A stretch of DNA of 64,000 nucleotides from Euglena gracilis (Eukaryota; Euglenida; Euglenophyceae; Euglenales). The stretch covers positions 56,555,220 to 56,619,219 of the forward strand of contig CP154956.1 in the NCBI GenBank assembly GCA_039621445.1, written 5' to 3'. Below the pieces are notes generated by a model. It saw only the letters and a program-made list of their open reading frames with translations, was not told the origin of the DNA and searched no databases. This document shows, piece after piece, positions 1-13,300 of this stretch; position 1 is the stretch's first letter, and each line of letters starts with the position of its first letter. The position numbers were made by a program, and so were the translations under genes.

Positions 1-100
1 TCGGAAACTAGGAATCCAATCGCTCGCGACTGAAAAAAAAATTCCAGGAACGGGGCCGGGATCATGGTGATTATCCGCCGGTTCCCGAGGTGGCCCCGAC

Positions 101-131
<31 letters not shown>

Positions 132-186
132 TGGACCCCCCCTTTTCCCCAGGGGTAAGCTTCGCTCTTACCCATAAAGAGATAAG
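1..186 (-). repeat. Partial copy of the GTCGCTGAG repeat family (copy G)
   Basis: Reverse-orientation 5' end of the same family seen at 9.66, 11.17, 41.12, 52.37 and 59.86 kb. The hairpin-forming AGCTTCGCTCTTAC...GTGCTCAGCGACC terminus lies at about 150-186, and the G-tract and ATTATC...CATGGTGAT region match the other copies. A run of about 29 G lies at 103-131. The element is cut by the window edge, so its other end is not visible. Confidence 0.7.
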
Positions 187-580
187 TGCTCAGCGACCCC
201 CCAAAGAAATATAAAGCCCCCCAGGGGGTTTGGTTGCTGCCCAAATATAAAGTCCCTCCCTCAATGTAAAGCCGCCAGCGGTGTCCTTCAGGAAAAAGCA
301 GAAACACTTTGGGTGGATACAACAATTTTCCAACAGAATTCCCCATTTTGGACAAAGATTGCACATTTTGGGGAAAAAAGAGGTATGAAATCAACTTTGG
401 TTCATAATTGGTTTTCGACTGCATTTGAAGGCCACTAAAATTTGTGTAGGCCGGTCGGAAAATTTTGATTCCCCCAAACATAAATATCCCCCCTCCAAAC
501 ATAAAGCCCCCTGAGGGTCTTGAAATCCCACCCAAATACAAAGCCAGGATGCTTTATATTTGAGGGGGGTTAGTGGAAGA
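187..580. repeat. Poly-C-ended dispersed element (AACCCC...AAATATAA family), diverged copy
   Basis: Contains the repeated CCAAATATAAAG / CTTTATATTTG ends, the CCCTGAGGGTCTTGAAATCC segment and the ATTTTGG...GTGCAA body that recur at 1.7-2.1, 7.1-7.8 and 9.3-9.66 kb. No coding capacity is recognisable. The open frames here are reading-through repeat sequence. Confidence 0.6.
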
Positions 581-1714
581 CAAGGGAACCAACTCTGTGG
601 ACCTGAAGCTGGCAGAACACTCACCACCTCCTTAAACACCCCCAAACAGCAATCATGGCAAAGCACCAATTATGCGTCAGGAAAACAGCAAACGTTCACA
701 TCACAATTGCAAACAACACATCTTTGGGTAGTTTGCCCATCACACTCACAAGGTTGCAACCTTTCTGGCTACAATGTGGCTTGCATAATTTTAATCAATC
801 TGGTCCAGAAAAAAATCATAAATGAGAATCAGAATCTTCCCAGAGTCAAATTGCAAAATCGAAATTCTCACTTCACCTAATATTTTTTGTTCAGACTGTA
901 ATCGCTCGCTCGCCAACCCATTGATTAATCAAAAAGAATTGGTTGCCATTGGCCTATGATTGGGTAGCTGCCCCGTGGTGCATCCTTCAGTTGGGTTGAG
1001 CAGAGGTTGACTATCGCACCTTGAGGGCTCAAAATAATGTTGGCCCTGGCTGAATATTTCGGCCCCCCTGGCCCAAAAAAAATGCTCCTGTGAGCATGTT
1101 AATAAGGTTAGACAAATTTTTAAGGTTGGACACCGAAGTTTTCGGGCAGAACCCAACTATTCTGGGTGGGCCGAATTCATCTGCCGTCAGCCGTGATTGA
1201 TTTTTGATGAATTAAACAACTGTCTTATTTAAAGCTCAGGTATTTGGATGCAAGAATTTGGCAGCCTGTCAAGGCACCAGTGGCCATTCAATCTAATTGG
1301 CCGACTGCCCAATGACCAGACCGACTGCCATCCCCTCAACTTCTTTCGGAACAGGGAGAGTCACACACTGCTCAGGCCTGCACGCTGTGCGTAGAGGGAC
1401 TTCAAGATGGCCCGGTCCAGCTCCGCATAGTCAGGCGCCGCCAAGGCTGGGGAGGCGGTCGGCGGACTGCCACCGCCCTCCGCCCCCGACATGTGCGTGA
1501 GGCGGTGACCGTCACATTGTGCAGAGGGGCCTGGGGCATATCCCGGTCATGTCATCGGCAGAGGTTTGATGAGTGACCCCCGAGGGCACCTCCATCAACA
1601 CAGCAATCAACATCTGACAATGCACTTTTCAAATCCAATCCTCCAGGCACAGTGCACACGTTGGTTCCCCTGGGGTGACAAAAATGCAAACACCTGCAGA
1701 AAAACAGAGATAAT
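581..1714. other. No gene recognised
   Basis: Mixed-composition sequence with no domain, no convincing exon and no repeat matching the rest of the window. It may belong to the 3' flank of the FYVE gene, but nothing supports that directly. Confidence 0.4.
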
Positions 1715-1716
1715 TA

Positions 1717-2095
1717 AACCCCCAAATATAAACCCCCCCCAGCTTTGTATTTGGACGGGATTTCAAGACCCTCAGAGGGGCTTTACATTTTTTGGGGGGG
1801 GTCAAACGTTTTGAGGTGGCCTCTCTGGCCTGCCCGGCGGCCTTCAATTGTGGCCAAATACCAAATTTTATAGCAGATTTTCGTGCGTGCCACCAATTTT
1901 CCCCAAAATGTGCAATTATTATCCAAAATGGAGCATTTCTGGTGAAAAAAATGTGTATCCACCCAAAATTTTTCGACTTTTTCCTGAATGGCACCATCGT
2001 CTGGCATCAAGTGGGGGGGCTTCATATTTGGGTGGCAAAACCAATCCCTCTGGGGGGGCTTTATATTGGGGGGGGGGCTTATATTTGGGGGGGTT
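1717..2095 (+). mobile_element. 379-bp non-autonomous element with AACCCCC ends and TA target duplication
   Basis: The left end AACCCCCAAATATAAACC and the right end TTATATTTGGGGGGGTT are inverted repeats. TA dinucleotides flank both ends (1715-1716 and 2096-2097), consistent with a TA target-site duplication. Internal C/G runs and ATATTTGGG motifs are repeated. No transposase is encoded. Related copies lie at 0.2-0.6, 7.1-7.8 and 9.3-9.66 kb. TA targeting suggests the Tc1/mariner/pogo group, but only by inference. Confidence 0.6.
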
Positions 2096-2199
2096 TAGTG
2101 ATGTGCAACAAAAAATAAATTGTTGGTGTTTTTCTTCTTTTTTTCTGCTTTTGTGGCTTTGCTGCTTTTCCAACCTTTCAGAGCAGGCTGTTTTATACC

Positions 2200-2475
2200 A
2201 ACCCTGGGAGGGGGAGGGGGGGTCCGGAGTGCCTGTCAGTGCCTGCCAGGCACTACCCCCCCCCCCCGGGGGGGTCGGATTTCGGCCTGTGCCCAGGCAC
2301 ATTCCTTTGGAAATAGGCCATTTTTGGCTCCCCGGCGCCTTTGGCGCCGGGGTTGTGCTAGGGCACTTTTGGCCGTGTGCCCTACACCCCCCCCCCCCGG
2401 GGGGTCGGATCGGGAGTGCCTTGGAGTGCCTGCCCAGGCAGGCACCCCCCCCCCCCGGAGTGGGGTCGGCACCCG
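2200..2475. repeat. GC-rich hairpin cluster with GTGCCTG repeats
   Basis: Several short palindromes occur: CCCCCCGGGGGG runs at 2263-2276, 2390-2403 and 2450 onward, a GGCGCC-TTT-GGCGCC hairpin near 2335-2352, and repeated GAGTGCCTG / CAGGCAC motifs. There is no coding signal. Confidence 0.5.
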
Positions 2476-2479
2476 ACTA

Positions 2480-4253
2480 AAATACAGCCTGTTTCAGACA
2501 TCTCCTTTATATAGTACTTTGTTTTTAAGGCTTTCTTCCTTTTGCAGGTGTCCAAATGCAAAAGTCACAGGTAATGCCCACAGGTGACCAAGGAGTCAGC
2601 ATAAATGCTCTGGGTTGGGCAATTTTGGTTTTAAATCAAATAGTTAAATAAGTTTTAAGTTTCAGTGTGCAATTAGCTTAAAAAAAATTAGTGTGTTCTA
2701 TTGCTTAAATCAGGCAACAATTTATTGGCGAAAAAGAAGAAGAGGAACGTATCGATGATGAAGATGGTAATATTTTGGTTGCAACAATCAAGGGGGGAAA
2801 TGTTCCTTCAGTCAGCTGAGGGAAGAAAAGAGAGCTGTTGCTCTCCAAAAAAATTTCGAACTCCCGCGTTCGCTTTTTCGAAAAAAATGCTGGGTGGAGC
2901 GATGTGGCTCTGGACCTATAAACTGGAGCCAACCAGGTTTGTTCTTCGCATTGTCCAATTGTCCTTGTGAGCCGTCAAATGAGTCCCCCCCCCCCCAATT
3001 GTCAACGATCCCTTTTACAATCTGGACAAAAATGACGGGAAACAAAAATGAGGGGGGAGTAAATTACGGGGAAGAATGAGAAATTTTAATTTTGGAAAAT
3101 TAATGATGGGAAATTTAGCTTTCACAAAAAAATGGAGTGATTGTTCCTTCTTGTGATGAAAATTTTTCCAGATAAAAGCAACTCAAAATTGCAAAAAAAA
3201 ATGGTCAAAATGGTCTTGTGGGTGTATTTTTTGGGGATTTTTTTCATCACAAAACAGACCCCAAAGTTGAACACATGTCCCCGACTTTTTGTGTGTGAAA
3301 GTTGACTAAGTTGAGTCATTTTTGTCCGGACTGTGTGAGTCACCCAAAGAACATCATCAAGAACACCGCCCAAATAAATTTCCCATCCCATGAGGGCCAT
3401 TCTGTCGTTTATTTGTGCAGGGGGTTAATATCCCACATTGCAATTTTGTTAGCAGGCAATTTGCAAGTTATACAGATGGTTGCAGTACCAAACATTCAAG
3501 AGCCCCAACTCGGACCATCCCTGATTTGCAGCTCCAGCTGGAGCTTTTTTCTTGGTTGTGAGGATTTCCACCGGGGAGGTTTTGTGGCAAATTTGCTGTT
3601 TAGCAAATGCCAGCAACTGCATCCAAATAGGCGGGGAGCTGAAATTGGGGAAATTGGGGAGCTAAATTTTTTCCGTCGGCCGGTGCTTCGAGGAAAAGCC
3701 CCACAAAAAGGGGGGGCTTGGGGTGATTTTCATTTCTTTTCCAAACCTCGAGAAACTTTGCCACTTTGTTTTTGGTTGCCAAGCTTGCTGGTTAATTTGA
3801 CATGCTGCATCCCATCTGGGGGCTGCTTGCTGGGGGAGAAGGGCAGGGTTGAGTTTCGGTCGGCTGAAACAATTCCCCCGAGGTCGAAACAACTTGATTT
3901 GCAAGTGTCACAGCAATGGGGATGCTCCGATTTGTGCATTGGCGTCTGTCTTCATAATCTATTTTGATTGACAACTTTCCACGTTCATCGCATTTTCAAC
4001 AATAATTTTCGTTGTCTGCATTTTCGTTGTCTGCATTCCAATTCCACACGTTCCATCAATGCAAACGCAGTGGATGAGTTTGTAGGCAAGAAATAGTGGA
4101 GTGTTTGTGTCAACGTGTCACATCTGCACTGGACAGGGGCTCTGGAGGCCCTTTATCAAGCTCACTGCATTTTGTCGCAGCTGCCTAAAAGAGGGCTGGC
4201 CATCCAAAGGAACTGGCCAGGCCCCTGTGGGGAGCGCAACGGGTGGTTGGGGG
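2480..4253. other. 3' flank of the FYVE gene; no gene recognised
   Basis: Ordinary mixed-composition DNA. A 221-codon open frame at 3302-3967 on the plus strand has no recognisable domain, and its composition follows the local sequence. It is not called as a gene. Nothing else can be supported here. Confidence 0.35.
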
Positions 4254-4395
4254 TCAGGAAACAATGGTAAAGTCAGGGCCACTGCGCTGCACGCAATCCG
4301 AACACACTTTTTGCGGTTTTGGCGTACCGGGGAACAGCGCCTTCCCGGGGAGGCACTTCCCACAAAAGATCCTCCCGCAGCCGCGGCAATGGTGC
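4254..4395 (-). CDS. FYVE gene exon 5 (last coding exon)
   Basis: The acceptor CTTTCCGCAG precedes G-CAC-CAT-TGC. The exon reads HHCRGCGRIFCGKC, then PQKVCSDC, and ends in TGA at 4256-4254 after 46 full codons. It supplies the C-terminal half of finger 3, with the basic RxHHCRxCG patch expected to contact the lipid headgroup. The leading single base implies a phase-2 intron, as in exons 2 and 3. Confidence 0.75.
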
Positions 4396-7300
4396 CTGCG
4401 GAAAGATGGAGTATATGCACAGACATGGTCGGGGAAATGGTCAGGCATTTCCCCAGACCATGCCGTGGCAAATATGGCAAGTCTTCGCCAAAATTCTGGA
4501 ATGAAAAAAAGCTCCATCTTTGTCATTAAACCTCGCCCCCGCCCAACGGTCAGCAGGATGGCCAGGCGGCCGAAGGGGTGATTAACAGGTGAGGAGGATT
4601 AGCAAATCAAGGAATTGTTGGTCAAATCTGCCCCCAATGCGACTCAAAATGGCCCCTGGAACATGATTTTTAACAAACTTGTCAAAATGATATTTTTCAT
4701 GACGCTTGGGAAAAATGAGATCTTCGAAAAATCAGGTTTTGGGGGTGTTGCAGCCACCACTTCCCCACTGGGGGGTGGGCGTTGGGAGGTTGTCCTTTGG
4801 TTGCTCAGGTCGAGGTGGTTTAGTTGGCGGGGCTACAAGTGGGGAAATGGGCATCATTTTTTGAGGTGCGTTATAAAAACCTATAACTTAAAACAAAAAA
4901 AATTCTGCCAAAAATATCTTCACTACTTGAAACATTTATTTTGGAAGATTTTTATCCGATTGTGCAAAAATAAGCCAACTTGAAGGGAAAATTATCCCAT
5001 CAATGGAACTGCTTGAAAACCTTTTGACCTCCAAGGTATAGACTAGGGGCACACCGGCGGACAGTGGTTGTAAAAGGTGCATGGCATCAGGGTGGTCCTC
5101 ATGAAAACAAACAAACAAACAGCCTGCCCTGTGAACTTGTAAACTCACGAGCTTGCGGACTTACGTCCTGAAAACCTCACCTGAAAAGTGCCGGTGTCCA
5201 AAAAGGAGGCATATCTACATTCCTGAAAACACAAAGCAACACGGCGAATGTGTTCTGAAAATTAAAAAAAACTGGTTTAAATATCAAACAACTCCTGATG
5301 AAGAGACGAAAAGCTGGTTGGTGGGCTTCTGTCAAGGGCTTCCCTGGATGGCATTGGTTGCAATCGGTGTGGTCCGCGTTGCGCTGCCATTCATACAGGC
5401 CGGAAAAGGTGTCTGGCCGGTCCTTGCAGACCCCACAGACGCGGACGTGCTCCTTGTCGTATCCCAGGCAGGCGTCCGCTGAAATGCCTCTCCCACAGCG
5501 GATACTGATCCCGGAAAGTCCCAAAGGAAAGGAATGACATCTCAGCCCTCTTTAGATGTTATTAAATCAGATATTGATTCCCCATTTGCTCCTGAAGGCG
5601 GTGCCTAGCTGTTGCTCTGTGCACACTGAGGAACGTCTCTTGAAAGCTGCCAGGGCTGGCCAACAGCCTGTCCGGGGGTTGAACAGGGCTGAAAATCAAA
5701 AAATCCAAAAACACATTATTTGATGTTTTGGGTGGATGGACAATGATCCAAGGATGCCGTGTCGCTTCCCCCCATCAACCTGTTCTTGGAAACACATGGT
5801 GACTTTTTTTGGCCATTTTCATCCCTTGAAGCAGAGGGGGGGGGGGTCTCAAAAAATGTTTACAAAAATGCGCAAAAAAATGCGCATGCTTCTGGACAAT
5901 TTTTGCATTTTCGTGATTTTTGTGCCATTTTCTCTCAGATTTTGCACATTTTTGCGCATTTTCCCAAAAAAAATGTGCAGAAATCATGTGGAATTATGAG
6001 GAAAATGTCAGTTTCAAACATATGCAAACATTGCAAAAACGGCCAAAAAAATTCGAAAAATTGAGGAAAGCACAAAAAATTGCAAAAAAACAACAAAAAA
6101 TGCACCAAAAAATGTGCCCAAAATGCGAAAAAAAAAAGCGAAACGCATTTCCTCCCTGCTCAAAGGGACCACCCTGTCTTCTGTTGTGGTGTAACGCTTC
6201 TGATGAGTCTCTCTGGATGTTATTTTTCAGATGTTATTTTTTCCTGCGATAATAATCAAATCTTCTGGAATGAACAATTTGTTTTGGGGCAGGAACATAA
6301 TTGCCCACCATTGGGCAGGCACGGGGGGGGGGGTCCCGTGGGACCCTCCATGGGACTTCAATGGCAATGCATTCATTTTCATTTCTATTGGGTGTTTGGC
6401 GCCCAAATGCAAAATATTTGTATTTCCTCTTCTTTTGGGGGGTGACGATCTGAGAAGAAGCATCACATCCATGTGCATAACCCATTATCCTGGAAAATGA
6501 CCTGGGCAGGCATCAGGGGGAAAATTGCCTGGTTCCCCCTGGATGCCCAGCGTCGTAAACAAGGTAAATCCCTCCAGGCTCTGGCCACCTCCATGAACAT
6601 AGACAGAGGGCGGACAGTCGAGTTTGGGTCCCAAACCCCCTCCCCCCCCCTTGTCTGGTTGAGTTTGGAGCTCGACAGGGGGCCCAGCGAGCCCCCCCCT
6701 TATCTAACCAGTCCAGACCCCAAACCCCCCTCCCCCTCCCCCTGTGAAAAAAATTCATTTTACCCTTTGAGGGGTTCTCTGGGGCAGACCCCCCTGGTAG
6801 GTGGGAGGTTTGGACCCCCCCCCTATGATGAATGATAGGGGACACGCCTCACCAAAAAGTCTGGAGAGTAAGCGACAGCCAGATCCCAAACTCACAATCT
6901 TTGCATACCAACGGGTACAATCTTCACAAAAGACCTTTCCACAATAACAGCAATGATACCTGAAGAGAAATGAGCTACGCTGGAAAAGTGGCAAGCAAAG
7001 GCTGTAGCTATCTTCCACCAACAAAACAAGGAAGCAACAAAGGGTTCCTGAAAAATCAGCAAAACATACCGTCACCAGCTCACTTTCTGAGAGGAACTTC
7101 ACCCCCCCCCAAAAGTAAAGCCTCTGGCTTCATAGTTGGGCAGGACCCTCAGGGTGGGTCTTTATGTTATAGGGGGCTTTATATTTGGGGGGGATCAACC
7201 TTTTTTTGGGCGGCCTCTATGACCTCCGGTGGCCTTCAATTGTGGCCAAATACCGATTTTATGGCAATTTTTCGTTAAGCACCTCTGATTTTCCCCCAAA

Positions 7301-10300
7301 ATGTGCCATTGTTATCCAAAATGGAGCCGCCCTGAAAAACATTTTGAAAAACCGTTGACAGAAATTCAGCTTAAACCCCCCCCCCCAAATATAAACCCCC
7401 CCCAAAAAATAACCCCCCAAATATTAATCCCCCCCTGAGGACCTTGAAATCCTGCCCGAATATAAAAACCTCCCTCCGGCGCTTTGTGCCGGACGGAAAA
7501 AAAAATTGATAAAATCTCTCCTCAAATTGTGATTTTTGGCAGACTTGGGAACAATTTTCACCAAAGACATGTGAAATTTGCTCCATCGCCCGAAAAATGA
7601 AATGTTTGGGCGTATTTGTGATTTTGGACCGAAAAGTGACTACTCCCGCCAGGAAGTTGATTTTTCCGACCGAATATAACCCCCCCAACATGAAAACCCC
7701 CCATGGGGACTTGAATTTCCGTCCGAATATAAAACCGGGGGGTTTTACATTTGGGGGCGGGCGGTTTAGGCAAAAGCAAACAACCTTCGACAATTGCAAT
7801 TTGAATATGAAAGAGTTGAGGGCAAGTCACTTCCGATGCACCACATTGCCACTTCCGCACTGCCATTCCTTTGTTGTCAAAACCCAGAGAACGGCACTTT
7901 CAGTGTCACTGCACCCCACTGTTTGTAGCCCTCTACTTGGTGGACTGGTTTTCAGGGTGTGAAAGCTGGATCGGATAACTACAACCTATTGCCTGGCACC
8001 ATAACCTTCCTAGATACCCCACGCAGCCAAATCAGGTGGGCAAATAATCAACCGGGTCCCCTCAGCTCCTCCAAGCTTTTTTAAGGACTTGCTTCTGTTC
8101 GGAGTGTTGCACAAAAAATGCAAATTGAGTGTTCATGTGGACAAAATGGGGACCTTGGTACAGTAGAGTGCAGACATGGACGTCCATGCATGCACAAACA
8201 GAAAATGTGAGAGCCACTGTTTGCCACACTGTGCACACGGAGTGAGCACAAATTCCTACGTTTGGGCGGGGGTAAAAAAACACGTCACCTTGGGGAAAAG
8301 AAAAAAACTCAAATGTGTTCCCCCCCCCAAATACAAACAAAAAGAGGCATACTTTGTCAGCTTTGCCATCGGTCCCCAGAACGGCTTCGCACAGCCTTCG
8401 CATGCCTTCGCCTCGGAATCCCGTTGCCATGAAGCAGGACCAATCAAACCCACTGATTCCTGCCGACAATATTCACAAATCCGCACCATGTCATGGATGC
8501 CCATATGTGGGATCTTTGCACGAAACCTGGTGCACTCATCACAGAAAACCTTCCCACAGTAGCGACAGTGATGCCTGAGATAACAAATGAAATGATTTCT
8601 TCTTTGATGGGTTGACACTGGCATTACTAAAAACATTGGAGGCAATTTTTTCCAACGGTGTGTTTATCTTGACCTCGATTTCAACAAGCTGCCGGCTACC
8701 ATGCCCCCCCCCCCCGATAGTGCATTTGAAATGTTAGCGTACTTGAGTTTAAAAAAAATGCCCACAACCCTCAATGGCTGCCATTCTTTTAAAAAAAATC
8801 TGCTTTTTTTAAAAAAAAAATTTGAATTTGTTTTAAACGAGCTGCCAGCTATGACAGTGGAAAGCTATAACCCTCGCATTGTTGACAGGCGGAAAGCCTG
8901 CGATGCTGATCCGACACCCCCTTTGCCTCTTGCCTCTGCTGAGAGCCCCACAAGCAACTTCCTTTGGCCAACCCCCCCCCCCCCCGCATGTGTCCCCCCC
9001 CCCCGAAATTGTCTTGTATCGGCCCTGTGGTCAGGCATTATTTCTTTGCACCTTTAAAAACCTGTTTAACTCTGAAAGAATTGGTCCTGGAAAATTGTCG
9101 AAGGGATTGTAAAGTATCGGCAAAAACACGCCAACGCCGGGAAAAAGAATGATTTCTGGAATCGCTGGAACATTTTCAATCCACAACTCAAGAAAATGTT
9201 TTCAACCTGAACGGACGTTGGTTCGATGCCCGGATGGCTCTTTGACTGCCCTTGGAAAATAAACGCCTTAAGACTCTTGAAAATTCCAAAAATCCCCCAG
9301 ACCTTTCGCTTGGTACCCACAGCCCGTTTTTATATTCGGACGGAAATTCAAGACCCCTAGGGGTTTTTTTTTTATTTGGGGGGGGTTATATTTGGTCGGA
9401 AAAATCAACTTCCTTGGTGGTCACTTTTTCGGTCCAAAATCACAAACGCGCCCACCCTTGGGGGTCCAAACATTTCACTTTTCGGGAGCAAATTTCACAT
9501 GTTTTTGGTGAAAATTGTTCCCAAGTCTGCCAAAAAATTACAATTTGAGGAGAGATTTTATCAAATTGTTTTCCTTCCGGCTTCGCGCCGGAGGGGGGGG
9601 TTTATATTTGGGCGGGATTTCAAGGTCCTCAGGGGGTTTTTATATTTAGGGGGGGGTCGCTGAGCTCTTATCTCTTTAGAGTAAGAGCGAAGCTTACCAC
9701 CCCGGCGACGGGGGGTTCGGACCCCCCGCCCCCCCCGCCCCCCCCCGCCCCCCCCCGCCCCCCCCCTGGGTAGGTCGGGGCACCCGAGGATTATCGATGT
9801 GATTGGATTTCCGGGCCCCCAAAGTGAATAGCCTATAGGTTAGGAGAGGTTCCCTAGTTTCTCCAGAGCACTTCGGGTGCCCGTAACTCCCCGCCAGTCC
9901 GGAGATATGGCCCGAGCAAAAAAGTTGTCTACCGTTTTTTTTTCCGGGGAAATTTCAGGGTCATTTTGGGGTCAAAAAATGGAAAATTTCAAAATATCTC
10001 GAAAACCCCGCGGAGTTGCAAAAAAGTGAAGAGGACGTCATTCCTCAACTTTGGGACGCCCGATCGATCGGTATGCGCGGTTTGGGCCGACTCCCCGCCT
10101 AGCCCGAGATACGGCCGTTTTGGGGTTTTGGGCCAGTTTGGCCAGTTTTGGCCATTTCTGGCCCGTTCGGGGCCCGAAACCGTAAATTGGCCGTATCTCG
10201 GGCTAGACGGGGATTTGGAGCCCAAACCAGGGGGTCAATCATTAGGTTTAGGGGGGGGTTTTGACCGTTTTTTGGGGTTCCCGGGGCCTGGTTGTGCGAT

Positions 10301-13300
10301 TTTGGGCCAGTTTTGGGTATGCGGGGGACCCCTGCAGGGGTTCGAGGGTGGCCGGGCTGGGGTCCAAAAATCGAAAATTTCAAAATATCTCGAAAACGCT
10401 GCGGAGTTGAGGAAAAGTGATGGCGACCTTATTTGACGACCTTGGAACGCCCTATCGATCGGTATGCGCGGTTTAGGACAACTCCTTGCCTAGCCCGAGA
10501 TACGGCCGTTTTGGGAGTTTTGGGCCCGTTTTGCCAGTTCTGGCCCGTTCAGGGCCCGAAACCGTAAATTGGCCGTATCTTGGGCTAGACGGGGAGTTGG
10601 GACCCAAACTGGGGGGTCAAACATCACGTTTAGGGGGGGGGGTTTGACCGTTTTTTGGGGTTCCCGGGGTCTGGTTGTGCGATTTTGGCCAGTTTTGGGT
10701 GTTCGGGGACCCCATCGCGCGCCGTCAGCGCGGCTGGGTGAGGGGGGGTCGGGTGGCAGGTCGGGACCAAAAATTTTTCCGACCCGGACCCCTCCATGCC
10801 CCCCTGGATCCCCCTGGCCGGTGGACTTAGCCATTTTTGGGTCAAAAAGTCAAAAAAATTCAAATTTCAAAAAAAAATTTTTTCGCCCAAATCCATGTTT
10901 TTTGACCTCCCGGACCCGAAAAAAGTGTTTTCGAGCCAAAAATGAGCGTTTTTCGACCCGCCGGCGCCCCGTTTTGGGCCGCCAACCCATTGACTTTGGG
11001 TCAAAACCGGGTCAAAAAAGTCGAAAAAAATCGAAAAAATTTTTTTGCTCCAAAACGATGTTTTTTGGCCTCCCGGACCGGGAAAACCTGTGTTTGAGCC
11101 GAAAATGAGCGTTTTTCCCGGGCCGGGCCGGGGTGGTCTCTCAAAGAGCTCAGCTCTACGTCACACCCTGGTCGCTGAGCTCTTATCTCTTTAGAGTAAG
11201 AGCGAAGCTTACCACCAGGGAAAAGTGGGGGGTCGGACCCCCCCCCCCTCCCCCAGCCCCCCCCCCCTCTGGGTAGACCGTGAAAACCGCGGATTATCAC
11301 CATGACCCCAGCCCGGTTCCCGGAATTTTTTTTTCCAGTTGCGAGCGACTGGATTCCTAGTTTCCGAATCACCTGGGTTTGACCCCCAACTCCCCGCCAG
11401 GCCCGAGTTATTCACGCGCGAAGGGGTCCAAACTGGGTAGGATTTACCCGCCCCCCCTGGATAAGCCCCCCCCCCCTTTGGACTCTGCCATTTCGGCCAA
11501 AAAAATGTCAATTTTCAAAATATCTCCAAAATGAAGCCAAATCAAAGGAAATGTCCGGAGACCTAATTTGAAGCCCTTGGAACGCCCCATCCACCGGTAT
11601 TTTGATTTCCCCGCAACTCCCCGCCCAGCCCGAGATACGGCCGTTTTCGGCGTAGATGGCCGTTTTGTACACTTTTCCCTCTGTTCGACTTAGCCGTTTT
11701 CGGGGGGGTGGGGGTCAAAAAATCGATGTTTTCAAAATTTCTCGAAAACGATGCAAAATCAAAGGAAATGTCCGGAGACCTAAATTGAAGCCCTTGGAAC
11801 GCTCTATCTACTGGGATTTTGGTTTCCCCGCAACTCCCCGCCCAGCCCGAGATACGGGCGTTTTTTGGCCAATTTGGGCCATTTTTGGCCATTTTGTACA
11901 CTTTTTCCACTGTTCGACTTAGCCGTTTTCGGCCAAAAAACTCGAAAAAAATCGAAAAAAATTTTTTTGCCCGAAATGATGTTTTTTGGCCTCCCGGACC
12001 CAGAAAAACTGTTTTTGAGCCGAAAACGAGCGTTTTTCGACCCGCCAGCGCCCCGTTTTGGGCCGCCGACCCATTGACTTTGGGTCAAAATCGGGTCAAA
12101 AAAGTCGAAAAAAATCGAAAAAATTTTTTTTGCCCGAAATGATGTTTTTTGGCCTCTCGGACCCAGAAAAACTGTTTTTGAGCCGAAAACGAGCGTTTTT
12201 CGACCCGCCAGCGCCCCGTTTTGGGCCGCCGACCCATTGACTTTGGGTCAAAATCGGGTCAAAAAAGTCGAAAAAAATCGAAAAAATTTTTTTTGCCCGA
12301 AATGATGTTTTTTGGCCTCCCGGACCCAGAAAAACTGTTTTTGAGCCGAAAACGAGCGTTTTTCGACCCGCCCGCGCCCCGTTTTGGGCCGCCGACCCGT
12401 TGACTTTGGGTCAAAACCGGGTCAAAAAAGTCGAAAAAAATCGAAAAAATTTTTGCTGCCCGAAACGATGTTTTTTGGCCTCCCGGACCCAGAAAAACTG
12501 TTTTTGAGCCGAAAACGAGCGTTTTTCGACCCACCGGCGCCCTGTTTCTGGCACAAAACCCATGCATTTCCGGCAAAAGAGCTCCATGGAGTGGGCCGGT
12601 GTGTATGGAGGGGTTCAATGAAGGGGTGGGTGCGCGCTTATCAAGAGCTCAGCACTATTCAAAACCTGGTTAACATTGGGGGGGGGTTTACCACAAGTCC
12701 CCCAAAACATTAATCTTTGAAAAGTTTGGCAAAAAGCAAACAAAAAATCCAAAGTCTCCCAAAACATTAATCTTTGAAACGTTTGGCAAAAGACAAAAAA
12801 ATTCCATCAAACAGAGGGTATAAACACCAGGAAGAAATTGGTCATCTAGTTCGGGGTAGGCCTGCTAGTATACTGAGCTCAAGAGTTTTACGCAACTCCT
12901 TATACAATTGCGTTTTACTCAGCTGCGCATATGGAGAGGGCTCATAGTGGGCATTTTTTTTTAAAAAAACAACGTGTTTTTTTTATAAAAAAGCACTAAA
13001 AAAGCATCAAAAGAAAAAATTCATTGAAAAAACTCGTTATGAAACGCCGAAACCATACTTCGAATCCTACCGAGTTCAAAAAGAAACAAAAAATGGTCAA
13101 AAACATCCAAAATGCAAAAAAAAATGACTTTTCCGTTTTTTTTTGTGGAAAGCAGTTGTTGGCAGATCTGACCTTGAAGTTCCCAAAAATGACTGAAAAT
13201 ATGCATTCAAAAAATTTTCCATGCAAATCCTAGTGGGTGTTTATTTGTTTTTTTTAAAAAAAACATTGTTAGAATTAAAAAAAAACAATGTCAAAAAAAA

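Noticed and set aside
3302-3967. 221-codon plus-strand open frame
   Set aside because: No motif, ordinary local composition and no splice or start context. It could be real, but cannot be supported.
9215-9240. B-box-like GGTTCGATGCC, possible tRNA or SINE
   Set aside because: No A box at the right distance and no cloverleaf could be drawn.
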